NCBI GenBank assembly: GCA_028822845.1
Contig: JAPKCS010000006.1
Span: forward strand, 1-64,000
Reading direction: 5' to 3'
Source of the DNA: Candidatus Poseidoniaceae archaeon
GTDB lineage: Archaea; Thermoplasmatota; Poseidoniia; Poseidoniales; Poseidoniaceae
DNA: 64,000 nt
Positions 11,801 to 20,001 of the stretch are shown in pieces. The position numbers and the translations under genes are program-made. Under the pieces are notes generated by a model, which worked only from the letters and a program-made list of their open reading frames with translations, was not told the origin of the DNA and did not search any database. Every line of letters starts with the position of its first letter. Position 1 is the stretch's first letter.

Positions 11801-14729
11801 TGACGAACGCCGTGTTGAATTCATTGCATGTACCTTCCTTGGTTGCTTCAACCAAGACCACACTGAGGTCTTCCGAGGATGGAATGCCAGAGCCGTTGTA
11901 ATTGCGCTTGAATTCAGTGGATGAATTGCCTTCTGCAAGGAAGGTTTGCAGGGCTAATGCAGTATCGTAGGCGTTTGTGGCGCCAGAATCACTGATCACA
12001 CCATTGGTGGTGTTGAACAGCGAAGAGCGTGTGTTGTTGAGGTCGGTTAATTCTGCAGGCGTGTTAAGTTCGTAAGCAAAACCTGCTCCTGGAACAGTCG
12101 TTGATGCTAGCGAGGTCCAATCAAAGTAGAATTCAGGTTGTTGAATGAACACCTCTTGAATCGGACCTTCGATAATGTTGACATTGTGAGTGTCGTTTGA
12201 CCGTTCCAACTGGGCAGCAGTATCCACGTAGAAGGATATGTTTGACCAAGAGGCCGGGAGGACTAAGCCACCGGAAATGGATGGATTGTTGTAGGTAATC
12301 AGCCATTCGACCGTGTCGTTGGCAAACGCCATATCAGAAAGGTGAGTGAAATTGGAGGAAGGCAGAACCACTGGTTCGCTTGGATGGACTTCTGCGATGT
12401 GAGCATAAGCGGTTCCAGTGTAGAAGTCGCTTGTGTACTGGCGCCAACGTTGGGTGCCATCCACGTCAACAACACCACTGCTGTTGTTGGCCCAGAAAAC
12501 GACTTCAGAAGCGATCAGGTCATCGGTTGGGTCGAAGGGGTCGAAAGGAGAACCGAGGCAATTGATGATCCAAAATTCTTGACTGCATTCCAAGCCGTCG
12601 ATCATACCGCCACCATCGGTGTCAGGGTTGGTCCAATCCGTACCGGTTTGGTTTTCAACGGCATCGGGTATCAGGTCGCCATCGAAATCTGATGGCAACA
12701 AATCGTCAGAAGGATCGTTTTCGGGGTTGGTGCCATCGAAATATTCCTCTCGATCGGCAACACCACCAGAGTCAGTGTCGATTGAAGCATCATCGGTCAC
12801 CCAGGCATCAAGGGAGCCGTTGGTGATGCCAATGTACACCAGATCGCAACCCGTGCTCGTCTCGAAGTAGTTGTTCAGTCCGTCTTGATCATCGTCAAGG
12901 AGGTTCGTGCACGGTTCGTTCGGATCGGTGTTGCCAAAGACTTCTTCGAAATCATTCGCCCCGTCACCGTCGCTGTCGACAAGGGTCGGGTTGGAAAACC
13001 ATCCGAACGTACCCAGCAACTCTTGCCAGTCTGCAAGACCATCGCCGTCTGAATCGGCATAATCGTCGTCACAGTATGTGCGTGAGGAACCGATGGTTCC
13101 ATCGGCGGTTGCATCGGTGTGACAGAAGGAACCGTTGCGGTTGGCAACTTGAGTTGCCGTTCCAGGAGCCGTTGACACACCTTGGATGAGGTCATTGACC
13201 ACCGTTGCATACGCAAAGGGCGTCCACGTGCCTGAAATGTTGAACCAACCGACACCACCACCTGGATTGAATCCACTGCCATCTGCAACTTCTAATTGGC
13301 CATTACCGTTGTTCCATGCCACGACTGTGGTTTCGAAGTTGACAAGGGAATCACAAGGATCGGTTCCGTGAGAAACGTTCTGTTCATCGCCATCGGCAAT
13401 GCCACCAAAATCAGTATCAGCAATGTCCCAAAGGGTGCATGAAAGGTTTTCTTCCCAGTTTTGGATACCATCGTTGTCTTCATCGCCAGAATCTTCACGA
13501 CGGGTTGGATCGGTTTCACCAGGATCCACGATTCCGTTCGAATTCAGGTCTTCGTCACCATCATCAAACGCATCACCGTCAGTGTTGTTGTTTCGAGGAT
13601 CGGTTGCTTGAGGAGGGTTGCCGTATTGACCAGCAACTTCGACACCGTCATTGATGCCGTCGTTGTCTGTATCTGAAGAGGTTGGGTCGGTGAGCAAAGT
13701 CAAGGCTTCCAATGAATCGTTTAATCCATCACCATCGGTGTCAGCCCGTTGTGGGTTGGTTGAGGTGATACCATCGACTTCTGCAGTGAAAGTGGCGCAC
13801 CCACCAGGCCCGATACCGTTCACAGGGTCACAAGGCGATGTGGTTTCAGTGACGAGCCCATCTGGACCGTTTCTGAAACAAGGAGAGGTACCGCACATGG
13901 TCGTCCATGTCGGATTGATGTATTCCATCAGGTTGCTGAGGCCGTCACCATCGGGATCTCCGTTTGGTCCGTCCGCGTTGGTTGGGTTTGTGGCATTGAG
14001 GCCGTTTGCAGCCTCCCATCCATCATCCATACCATCGCCATCTGTGTCCCAGCCAGCAACGTCTTCGTCTTCGATACCGTCACCGTCATCGTCGTTGGAT
14101 GAACAATCTGCATCCCCATCGTTGTCGGGGTCTGCTGAGTCGACAAAGCCGTCTTTGTCATCGTCAAAACCATTGGTGCAAATGTTGCCCATTGGATCTT
14201 CATCGCATAGGATCACTGAACCGGTACCATCGCTGCCGATGTCGCCGCAACCTGGTCGGTTGTACTGAAGAGCGCCTTCTTCATTCCAATCGTTGACTGG
14301 AACCGTTCCGTTCCACCAAACGCCGTTGTCGAGCACGCCAGTGGTGCTGGCAACGTCCCAGCTTGTGGGTTGGAGGTAGGAATATTCCTGCAAGTTCGAC
14401 ATACCGTCACCGTCTGGATCACCGACTGCGCCATCCCCACCACTGCTGGAGAGAGGATCCAGTCCATACCGCCATTCCCAACCATCTGGAAGTCCATCGT
14501 TATCGGAATCAGGATCATTGGGTTGGGTGTTCATGAGGTATTCAAGTCCGTAAGTCAAACCGTCGCCATCTTGGTCTGATGCCGCAAGAGCATCGAATGA
14601 AATCCATGGGATTGAAGCAAAGGTCGAGAGCACCATGAGCGCAACCAAAGCGATCGATTTGGCGGTGTCGCGGTGCTCCAGAATCTGCCATTGAGAGCGC
14701 GGCTTCGACGGGGTTGAAGGCGTACGCAT
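5805..14729 (-). CDS. giant surface protein: calcium repeats, transglutaminase-like domain, Ig-like repeats, DUF4129-like tail
   Basis: About 2974 residues from the ATG at 14729; a TTG at 14792 would add 21. Order: basic N-terminus and signal/anchor segment (about 25-50); many thrombospondin type-3-like acidic repeats of the DSDGDGxxD kind to about residue 750, expected to bind calcium; a transglutaminase-like core with Cys968 in GTCNEF and Asp1034 in AFDACP; then a long run of Asn/Thr/Ser-rich beta domains (carboxypeptidase-regulatory or Big-like) to about 2800; one transmembrane helix (about 2831-2853); and a 120-residue cytoplasmic tail resembling DUF4129, a usual partner of transglutaminase-like proteins. 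The conserved His of the HAW motif is Thr (TTWGEV, Thr1010), so peptide crosslinking or hydrolysis activity is doubtful. A role in cell-surface adhesion or structure is inferred. A 976-residue surface protein lies just upstream on the same strand. Confidence 0.85.
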   Translation of the reverse strand: MRTPSTPSKPRSQWQILEHRDTAKSIALVALMVLSTFASIPWISFDALAASDQDGDGLTYGLEYLMNTQPNDPDSDNDGLPDGWEWRYGLDPLSSSGGDGAVGDPDGDGMSNLQEYSYLQPTSWDVASTTGVLDNGVWWNGTVPVNDWNEEGALQYNRPGCGDIGSDGTGSVILCDEDPMGNICTNGFDDDKDGFVDSADPDNDGDADCSSNDDDGDGIEDEDVAGWDTDGDGMDDGWEAANGLNATNPTNADGPNGDPDGDGLSNLMEYINPTWTTMCGTSPCFRNGPDGLVTETTSPCDPVNGIGPGGCATFTAEVDGITSTNPQRADTDGDGLNDSLEALTLLTDPTSSDTDNDGINDGVEVAGQYGNPPQATDPRNNNTDGDAFDDGDEDLNSNGIVDPGETDPTRREDSGDEDNDGIQNWEENLSCTLWDIADTDFGGIADGDEQNVSHGTDPCDSLVNFETTVVAWNNGNGQLEVADGSGFNPGGGVGWFNISGTWTPFAYATVVNDLIQGVSTAPGTATQVANRNGSFCHTDATADGTIGSSRTYCDDDYADSDGDGLADWQELLGTFGWFSNPTLVDSDGDGANDFEEVFGNTDPNEPCTNLLDDDQDGLNNYFETSTGCDLVYIGITNGSLDAWVTDDASIDTDSGGVADREEYFDGTNPENDPSDDLLPSDFDGDLIPDAVENQTGTDWTNPDTDGGGMIDGLECSQEFWIINCLGSPFDPFDPTDDLIASEVVFWANNSSGVVDVDGTQRWRQYTSDFYTGTAYAHIAEVHPSEPVVLPSSNFTHLSDMAFANDTVEWLITYNNPSISGGLVLPASWSNISFYVDTAAQLERSNDTHNVNIIEGPIQEVFIQQPEFYFDWTSLASTTVPGAGFAYELNTPAELTDLNNTRSSLFNTTNGVISDSGATNAYDTALALQTFLAEGNSSTEFKRNYNGSGIPSSEDLSVVLVEATKEGTCNEFNTAFVTMARLAGLPARYVSGFAGGTWNGDGYAVFPQDRTTWGEVRLQQNSANGDTELGWIAFDACPPAEEIEIVNQTISSLVWDRDGTSTLNVTGQLRFSENGTPIPELPMVGYLVPLAEAAGVPGPAAIANYELGAVITDANGTFEIFGSPLESGAPGIHRIVIKHLQSGYVSEDGIIFDGFINVTDDSVINHTGPNAINAPIVGAGATTIITGMLSLESAPVRVISTLAEAATVPEVWLSFTSSVTGVVNLTSPIGFDGSWSIEVELDPLETKTNLSATLGFSGWQDSSEPSITPPQFHFQPSTKSILLDVRDAPTLTATLEGPLANGSILLIDDNIWLNGSAVTSGASPVAMTGNLSLSMRSNGSGSDWIEMFNQSVNGVFSVQHLLTAADAQIAAGEVELQVRFFPDSIEATDDANMSTGNPYLLRGWLQFSSLSVSQMRNTDAVVLVSMTDHRGVATDLLASGNFDFTFNGTWVNTTVDPESETITLNWLLDASMYAGDYPLDISFNGSDLYQPSTGQESVRVAAEVGWNITLAQDWTHIGNSTYIFGDIFDAVHTNRKVLGDNITMLSLIMTTIEGQPIDLSQGLLNNTTSEYNLSFTVPVTSPSNTYEFILSMDFDTQAPVGGPYYRFFDTTLPPATPTVPSTLVGIESEFVVVAQQPNLIVEVNGTLNFNATVTDVADDSNISDASVEFIFDYGNTNVSIGTGISDPSGFASVGWTASGIAPGYYNVLMIVYDDLSDPLASGNSRRTGNSSLVNVTVQVQSNFRIDSIPSTVTAGLNFNVLGQVLDGDDATRPLIAPVELNAFWLSNPEELLVPKYQTSRNGTFNMSIPTDSAGNGTLRGNKVLVISLINGSSPFYLTASVQNGILVMGVSRFENLQPLNPIIVNRGEEVNITARLVESSNLFLPLGAFDVDINFHETWLPGTQTDGEGFANFSYLIPTSHPLGLITVSLVFNGSSDLLATTVNLSSITIRSTTILIIDPIAANPVAGTSFDITGTIVSDNGSGLERRDGALLPANILFSINDQPVGFTVSGGTVAVGGIWNATITLGASFPAGNNTIEATFIPNINYYVGSTDNDSFDSRGFTTLMFIKPSLDGIGAPSLNDRTERGNTVFFQVLLRDNTDAAVPNQQVLVGLPGFALSTFTTFENGTAFGTINVPANLSVGPADLFVEFAGTAGTTGLIGSNTTTQFVVLGQTNLSITEAPSTLVAGDAFNVNGTLMDDLGLPLMINGVPSMAVVHLLVDGVPVSSIETNAQTGAFTIGWTLPEDTSAGAHIIEVRFLGGRDWVEPIGVGDQINPEYYLPSSDQVEFNVSVPTKILLLTPGGDVNREATMTIQGRLLDLVDAPLPNLTIEVWLGGEWMTNVTTDANGTFTAIYPVPADADLGPVSLETRFSGTTFYLPSEAMGTWNIYSQIQVTVSMESPVAVAENITIFGAVVDNQLLGIANHSVELTVEGVLLASVLTDANGAFTFDWSVPDLFSFGNHTLEARAEAQGYYRSNAGNTTFFLAHRSDVTLVFDDGRDATRGDTWTLSGRLFDVDTVNNDGLASMMLSVRLDDVEMATVTTLGDGSWTAIIPATMELTRGEHTLTVAFAGTSAHLEASSSATALVWSNTMITIDGTSSNIVVRSDDVFAPIVLTGSIAEIGGLGEVFNNLTLFLGNGSDCVSSREGARCLENIQIAWNNGNFSMNGQAPSWLQTGGQYLHIDAPRNDVLYLNGASESHLIYVKVNADIEVSINSVVEDKNEDIGGDVTVIAQDTNQGIGGIKVTVYLYNQNGSQLSTPIQPLTDENGFATFEFNSDPPYGDASTWGEVYLEIIIDDPRLSDESRTAFDLLASESPWSPNYQYTEISEPVPMWVYIIALMIVAGAAAGTVLYRRKKSQELIEEAAEIFAYTAELLAAGDSVREAIFTCYQNLCGAFQEHGFLRRDFETVREFEMAIRQALPHISDDALVALDGMFEQARYSREELGPQHQATAQQALERMGTEISGLTKVPPR

Positions 14730-14884
14730 GGTTGTCACAGCGGTTGGGCTGTTTTGATGACTGATAAGGGAAATGGTACGATGTTCATACAATGCTCACC
14801 AGCAAAAAGAAACACTGTCCATCAAGAAATGAAATTTTACCAGCGCAGCACCACGAATAGACCGGTTGAACGGACCCCTTTTCT

Positions 14885-17815
14885 TCAAAGGGAGTCAAGT
14901 TCGTCCAAAAGTTCGAGATCATCGTCGTCATCCTCTTCCAAAACAGGCGCAGGGATGTCATCTTCGAGTGGTTCCATTTTCATCTCTTCTTCGAATTCAA
15001 AGTCTTCATCATCGAAGATGTTAGCTGAGCGTTGGCCTCGACGGTAAACGGCGAACACAAACGCTGCACAAAGACCAGCACCCAAAGCAAGGGTTTGTGG
15101 CTCAGGGTTGACAAGTTCATTGATGAAACACGAAGCACCATCACAGGCAGTGCTGAAAATATGCTTGCTTGTTTGAGTGTATTCACTGTCATAGGGAACT
15201 TCCTCATCCATCGGCGTCACCTTCAGTTCAAACTCTACGGTTTCCCCGTTTTTGAGGTTGTCAGGTGGTGTGATGGCCAACGAGAAGTCCTTGCTCGAAT
15301 AGGCAGGCAGGGTCAAAAGAAGGAAGTTGCCGCCGACTTGGTCGGATGAGGCACGGATTAAAGCAGTCCATCCTTGTGGTTCTTCAAGCGTGATCACAAC
15401 ATCGAGTGGGACGTTGTTTTGATTGTCGATGATGAACTCAACGGTTTGGAACTCATCAGAGGAGAACCGGACCAATGAGCTGCTGGAGTCGGTGATAACC
15501 AGGCGTCCTGGCTGAACATCTTCCTTCACTTGAACCGTGACAGGGAGGTCGAAATACCTGGCATCTTGAGCGTCAACGCCTTCTTCGACCACACGAACAT
15601 ACACCGTGTGATTTCCAGCTTCAACCGTGGTACCAAGTTCGAGATCCAACTTCAGGTCTGCGTATTGGTCGGATTGAAGATAGACCACAACGATGTCTGA
15701 TTCTGAACCATTCGACAATGTGTAATCCCAAGATGCGTAATTCGAGTTGTCTTCTGTGTTTCGATCTAAGTCAGCAGGGTTGATGATTCGCCAAGTGGTT
15801 TGACCAACCGTATCGCTTGAGTCAGTGATGCGAAGGTTGTACCATATCGATGAACCAGGGGTAACTGGACCAACGTTGCCAAGCGTTCCACTGTCAGAGT
15901 CTGCAATCACTTCCACCAGAACACCAAAGGTACGATGAACGGTAAAGGCAACTTGAGTGGATAACTCTGAGTCGCCTTGACTGGCGATGGTGACAGCCAC
16001 AAGACCGATGTCTTGTGCTTCACGTTCCGATGGTGGGAACACTTCCATTCGAACGGTGAGAATTTGATGCGAGCCAATGTCTGGTGTCAAAGAGTGGATC
16101 CCTTCTTCGGTGAGTTCCATTCCCGTATCGTTGTCAAAGAATTTGTACTGCCAAGCGTCAGGCAAATCTGTCACTCGCAAACGGAATGCATCGGTAATGA
16201 AACCAGAGTTGAACACATCGATGAAGAAATCGCCACTGACATCGCCAGAGTCCACGTAATGCGAGAGGGTCTCATCATAGGCTTCAGGGCGGGTCGAATC
16301 TGCAATTTGCTTCTGATGTTCGTCGTCTTCAAACACAGCGATACGAGGCGGGGAAAGGACATCGGATTCTTCGATATCCAACACAATCGTCTCAACAGCG
16401 ACTTCGACGGTTTGACCCTCGGTGTTTTCAGCATACGCACGGGCTTCGATTTCAATGGTGTTCGGAGCAGAAGTTAGATCGTCGTTAGGAACATCAATGC
16501 TCAGAATAGGCCGAGCGAATGTACCGCCACCAGAGAGTGTGTATCCACCAGGCTGATCCCATACTGGGTCAGACCATGTCGATGGCAGCGAGCGAGAAAG
16601 TTCGAACACAACCTCGATTTGTGAGGCGCTCGCACCGGTGTGCTCAATCATGAATTCTATGCTTGAGGTCTGTCCGGGTGCAATCAAGACGATGTCTGGT
16701 TGATTCTGCGGGAGCGAAAGGTAAACATCGTGTTCAATAAATTCAATGCCGCTGTGCTCAAACACGAGGGTGTGACCTTGAACGTCACTGATTTCAAGTT
16801 GGACAGGGTATTCACCAGCAGCCATACCGACGTCATAAGAATAGGTGTAGTTCCCTACCAAACCATTGTTGTCGAGTTTCAAATCGTCATCATCGAATGA
16901 CTTTTCAAAAACTGTACTTGCTCCATTTGGAGTGGTCATGACCAAATCCACACCTTGGATGTCATCGCGACCAAAAGCATCTCGGACATCGACAGAAAAC
17001 TGCATTGTTCGGAAATCAGGACGGTGGTTAGGCGACCATTCGGTCACTTCGGGGTCAAGGAAGCCGCCGCCAGGACGGTGCACCTTGACAACGGAGTTTG
17101 CAAGCGCATTGGCTTTCATTTCCAGTTTGGAGTATCCATTGGTCTGTTCGACATCGCCAAAGGCTACGTTGACTTCACAACCGCCGCCAAATCCGCCACC
17201 ACCGCTGCTTTCACAGGTGGCTTGAGCATCGACGCTCAATCGAAGTTGCTTCCCATTGGCAACGATGAAACCGTCTGATGGGACGTCAAAATCAACAATG
17301 GTTGATGTCCATGCGCACGAGGCTGTACCAAGGGTACCTCCTGTGCACGGGTCGTCAAGGGTCTCTGAAACGGAGTCGATTTCGGAATCACCCGATTTCA
17401 ACGAATAGGTCACGTCGGCAGTGGAACCGGAAGTTCCTTCGAATTGCAAAAAGAGCGTGAGTGTCACTTTGTCAGTGTTGTCTCGCCCATAGACCAACAG
17501 GTCAGAGATCATTTCAGCGCTGCGGAATTCCACGCCACCGAGTGCACTTTCTTCTTGATGAGCCCCCGATGGTTCAAGCGTGGTGATCGAACCATCGCCA
17601 CCGGTTTCGCTGTCCATTTCATCAAGGTACAGGTCATAGGATTGGCACGTCGAACATGACGAGGCGGAATTCATCGATTGGGCAGGTTCAGCGAGCTCAT
17701 CTGAGGCACCGATATCGGCTATAGGGTTGGAAGAGAGAGGTGCTAAACCACCCAACATAAGGGTGGCAAGCAGGACCGCCAAGAATCGACCGCTGGAGCA
17801 TGAAAGAGAGGTCAT
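14885..17815 (-). CDS. secreted, C-terminally anchored surface protein with Ig-like/NEW3-type repeats
   Basis: About 976 residues from the ATG at 17815 (a GTG at 17827 adds four). It has an N-terminal signal peptide rich in Leu/Ala, then Ser- and acid-rich sequence and a series of beta-sandwich-like domains resembling the NPCBM-associated/NEW3 and CARDB-like modules of archaeal S-layer-associated proteins. Near the C-terminus lie one transmembrane segment (ALGAGLCAAFVFAVY) and a basic stop-transfer stretch. The cytoplasmic tail is extremely acidic, with runs of Asp and Glu. It lies 155 nt upstream of the giant surface protein on the same strand, which suggests a shared cell-envelope role. No enzymatic motif was found. 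Confidence 0.78.
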   Translation of the reverse strand: MTSLSCSSGRFLAVLLATLMLGGLAPLSSNPIADIGASDELAEPAQSMNSASSCSTCQSYDLYLDEMDSETGGDGSITTLEPSGAHQEESALGGVEFRSAEMISDLLVYGRDNTDKVTLTLFLQFEGTSGSTADVTYSLKSGDSEIDSVSETLDDPCTGGTLGTASCAWTSTIVDFDVPSDGFIVANGKQLRLSVDAQATCESSGGGGFGGGCEVNVAFGDVEQTNGYSKLEMKANALANSVVKVHRPGGGFLDPEVTEWSPNHRPDFRTMQFSVDVRDAFGRDDIQGVDLVMTTPNGASTVFEKSFDDDDLKLDNNGLVGNYTYSYDVGMAAGEYPVQLEISDVQGHTLVFEHSGIEFIEHDVYLSLPQNQPDIVLIAPGQTSSIEFMIEHTGASASQIEVVFELSRSLPSTWSDPVWDQPGGYTLSGGGTFARPILSIDVPNDDLTSAPNTIEIEARAYAENTEGQTVEVAVETIVLDIEESDVLSPPRIAVFEDDEHQKQIADSTRPEAYDETLSHYVDSGDVSGDFFIDVFNSGFITDAFRLRVTDLPDAWQYKFFDNDTGMELTEEGIHSLTPDIGSHQILTVRMEVFPPSEREAQDIGLVAVTIASQGDSELSTQVAFTVHRTFGVLVEVIADSDSGTLGNVGPVTPGSSIWYNLRITDSSDTVGQTTWRIINPADLDRNTEDNSNYASWDYTLSNGSESDIVVVYLQSDQYADLKLDLELGTTVEAGNHTVYVRVVEEGVDAQDARYFDLPVTVQVKEDVQPGRLVITDSSSSLVRFSSDEFQTVEFIIDNQNNVPLDVVITLEEPQGWTALIRASSDQVGGNFLLLTLPAYSSKDFSLAITPPDNLKNGETVEFELKVTPMDEEVPYDSEYTQTSKHIFSTACDGASCFINELVNPEPQTLALGAGLCAAFVFAVYRRGQRSANIFDDEDFEFEEEMKMEPLEDDIPAPVLEEDDDDDLELLDELDSL

Positions 17816-17883
17816 GGAGGTGTTCACCGTACCGCCCTGCTCGACCGAGTGTTAAACGGTTTTGCATTGTTTGTGCGCCCAAA

Positions 17884-17900
17884 CCCCCTCTACGAGGGGG
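17884..17900. terminator. GC-rich hairpin between tRNA-Leu and the surface-protein gene
   Basis: CCCCCTC, loop TAC, GAGGGGG: a perfect 7-bp stem 30 nt beyond the 3' end of tRNA-Leu on the minus strand. It could end or stabilise the tRNA transcript, but archaeal termination relies mainly on T-tracts and none is adjacent, so the role is uncertain. Confidence 0.35.
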
Positions 17901-17930
17901 GAGGAAAGCGTGCACAATGTGGAAAGAAAA

Positions 17931-18014
17931 TGCAGGGAGTGGGATACGAACCCACGAACCCATACGGGACCGGATCTTAAGCCCGGCGCCTTTGACCACC
18001 TCAGCCATCCCTGC
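17931..18014 (-). tRNA. tRNA-Leu, anticodon UAA
   Basis: 84 nt including the discriminator A. The acceptor stem GCAGGGA pairs with TCCCTGC. The anticodon loop CTTAAGA carries TAA (17977-17979 on the complementary strand). The variable region forms a class II long arm (CCC-GTAT-GGG), and the T-arm is GTGGG-TTCGTAT-CCCAC. No intron and no encoded CCA. It lies 52 nt downstream of the SDR gene on the same strand. Confidence 0.97.
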
Positions 18015-18066
18015 AGTTCAGGCGACGCGAGCACATGCTTTGAAGAAAACCCCTGCAATCCTTTGC

Positions 18067-18813
18067 TTAGGGAGCGACGGTCCATCCGCCATCAACATTC
18101 AACACTTGACCTGAAAGGTAGTCTGATTGGATCAAGAAGAGGACTGCTTTGGCCACGTCGATTGGAGAGCCACCACGGCCAAGAGGGACCTTTTCAATCA
18201 CTGAAGCAAAATGTTCGGCTTCCCAAGGCGCAGCCATGATCGCACCGGGAGCAACACAATTGACACGGACATCGGGTGCCAAATCCCCTGCAAGGTTCAT
18301 CATTAATTGGCGAAGACCAGCCTTTGTAGCGGTGTAATGTGACAACCCTTTCCAAGCTCGTCCGAGCGAGGTATCGACCATCCCAATCACGCATCCTGAA
18401 GCAGCCTTGAGCGACGCCGCAAACGCTTGTGTCAGCATGAAGGGTACTTCGATGTGAATGCGGGTATTCATTCGCAGTTCTTCGAGACTTACTGCTTCAT
18501 AGTCATTTGATTTATAGATTGAAGCATTGTGGACGAGGGCACCGAGGCCATCTGCATTTTGTGTCAAAATAGCGGCGTTTGTTTGTTCGATCAGCGAAGC
18601 CAATCCTTCATCTGTTGAGAGGTCGGCAATCACCACAGAACCACATTCAATTCCACCGTTTTCGTTGGACTTTTGGGACAACAAGATGTTGGCTTCATCA
18701 AACGATTGTCGGACATGGACGACAACGTACCATCCATCATCGATGAGTTCAGAGGTAATCTCTGCACCAATGCGTCGGCCGCCACCGGTCACCAGAGCCA
18801 CACCTTTCGCCAT
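18067..18813 (-). CDS. short-chain dehydrogenase, pteridine-reductase-like
   Basis: 248 residues, an NADPH-dependent SDR. The N-terminal TGGGRRIG is the nucleotide-binding motif in the RR form typical of pteridine reductases and FolM. NAS at about residues 96-98, Tyr-x3-Lys in SHYTATKAG and the VNCVAPGAI segment complete the fold. Pteridine reductases reduce dihydropterins or dihydrofolate, which would fit the FolB, PCD and FolP genes elsewhere in the window. The substrate is inferred from motif resemblance only. Pteridine reductases usually have Asp two residues after the third beta strand; MVDTSLG matches that. It is divergent from lipA across a 150-bp gap. Confidence 0.8.
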   Translation of the reverse strand: MAKGVALVTGGGRRIGAEITSELIDDGWYVVVHVRQSFDEANILLSQKSNENGGIECGSVVIADLSTDEGLASLIEQTNAAILTQNADGLGALVHNASIYKSNDYEAVSLEELRMNTRIHIEVPFMLTQAFAASLKAASGCVIGMVDTSLGRAWKGLSHYTATKAGLRQLMMNLAGDLAPDVRVNCVAPGAIMAAPWEAEHFASVIEKVPLGRGGSPIDVAKAVLFLIQSDYLSGQVLNVDGGWTVAP

Positions 18814-18963
18814 GATGTGCGCTGGTGCTCATGGGTCATCAATGCTCGTTCAAAGCCAAATCACCACACAACAACGCGACCGAGAGGCTGAATTCGTGAT
18901 AGTCACCTCACGGCGCACCTTTTTGATGGGCAAGCCATAGGAAGGAGCGAGAGGGGTGATGCA

Positions 18964-19992
18964 TTGTCAGGTAAACCGCTCCCGATGGCCCAGACCTTAC
19001 CACCTGCGTCTCGGCCCAAACCAAAGCGAGAACGCCTGCCTCCGTGGTTCAAAACCGCTCTTCCATCTGGAAAACAACAAGCCATCTTCAACAGCACCAA
19101 AGCCGCTGTGAAAGACAACACACTCCACACCGTTTGTCAAGAAGCACGGTGTCCAAACATCCACGATTGTTGGGCAAGCGGCGATGCTACGTTCATGATC
19201 GCAGGTCAAGAATGCACCCGTGGGTGTCGTTTCTGTGCCGTTGGTACAATCAAAACCCCTCCACCCCTCGATGTCGATGAACCTGAGAACCTGGCAAACG
19301 CCGTCGAATCGATGGATTTGCGCCATGCCGTCATCACCGTTGTCAACCGCGATGATTTAGCGGACAGCGGTGCCGACCACTACAAACAATGCATCCAAGC
19401 CGTCCATGAACGCCAACCTCATGTCACCCTCGAATTGCTGTGTTCGGATCTTGCTGGAGATCACGAAGCATTGGCGCACTTATTGGATGCTAGCCCACTC
19501 AAAGTCTTCGCTCACAACGTCGAATGTGTTCCACGCTTAGATCGAACGGTACGGGATCATCGAGCTTCATTCTCCCAGTCGGTTGAGATCTTGCGCGCTG
19601 CGAAACAACTGCGCCCAGACATCTTGACCAAATCCTCCGTCATGGTTGGCGTTGGTGAAACTGACGAAGAAATTACAGAAACGCTTGGCCTCTTACGGGA
19701 TGCTGGCGTTGATTTGGTGACCATCGGGCAGTACCTCGCCCCTTCCACGCGCCACCTTACCGTCGACCGATTCCCTGAACCGGACATGTACGATCAATGG
19801 GCGCAGCATGCCATCCAAATCGGATTTTCAGGCATTGCCAGCGGTCCGCTTGTTCGCTCCTCATTCAAAGCAGGCCTCTTGCTAAGGAAAACGCTTGACC
19901 CAACAAACACGGAATCAATGCCCGGTGCATATGTCTATGTTGCCAACGAAGGAAACGACGCGCCGGCACCACTTAAGAGCAGGATGGAATGA
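18964..19992 (+). CDS. lipA: lipoyl synthase (radical SAM)
   Basis: Inserts two sulfurs into octanoyl-E2 to make the lipoyl cofactor. Visible: the auxiliary 4Fe-4S cluster cysteines C58, C63, C69 (CX4CX5C); the radical-SAM cluster C84, C88, C91 in CTRGCRFC; the substrate-site GTIKTPPP; and the C-terminal RSSFKAG containing the serine ligand. The 342-residue form starts at TTG 18964 with GAGGGGTG just upstream. An ATG at 18985 would shorten it by seven residues without losing any motif. The gene directly precedes the 2-oxoacid dehydrogenase operon, with only 9 nt to E1alpha, so cofactor synthase and target enzyme are probably co-expressed. LipB lies at 36876. Confidence 0.95.
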   Translation: MSGKPLPMAQTLPPASRPKPKRERLPPWFKTALPSGKQQAIFNSTKAAVKDNTLHTVCQEARCPNIHDCWASGDATFMIAGQECTRGCRFCAVGTIKTPPPLDVDEPENLANAVESMDLRHAVITVVNRDDLADSGADHYKQCIQAVHERQPHVTLELLCSDLAGDHEALAHLLDASPLKVFAHNVECVPRLDRTVRDHRASFSQSVEILRAAKQLRPDILTKSSVMVGVGETDEEITETLGLLRDAGVDLVTIGQYLAPSTRHLTVDRFPEPDMYDQWAQHAIQIGFSGIASGPLVRSSFKAGLLLRKTLDPTNTESMPGAYVYVANEGNDAPAPLKSRME

Positions 19993-20001
19993 GGTGAACC
20001 A

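Noticed and set aside
13651-14268. 205-codon plus-strand ORF over the calcium-repeat region
   Set aside because: Ser/Pro-rich antisense frame generated by acidic repeats.
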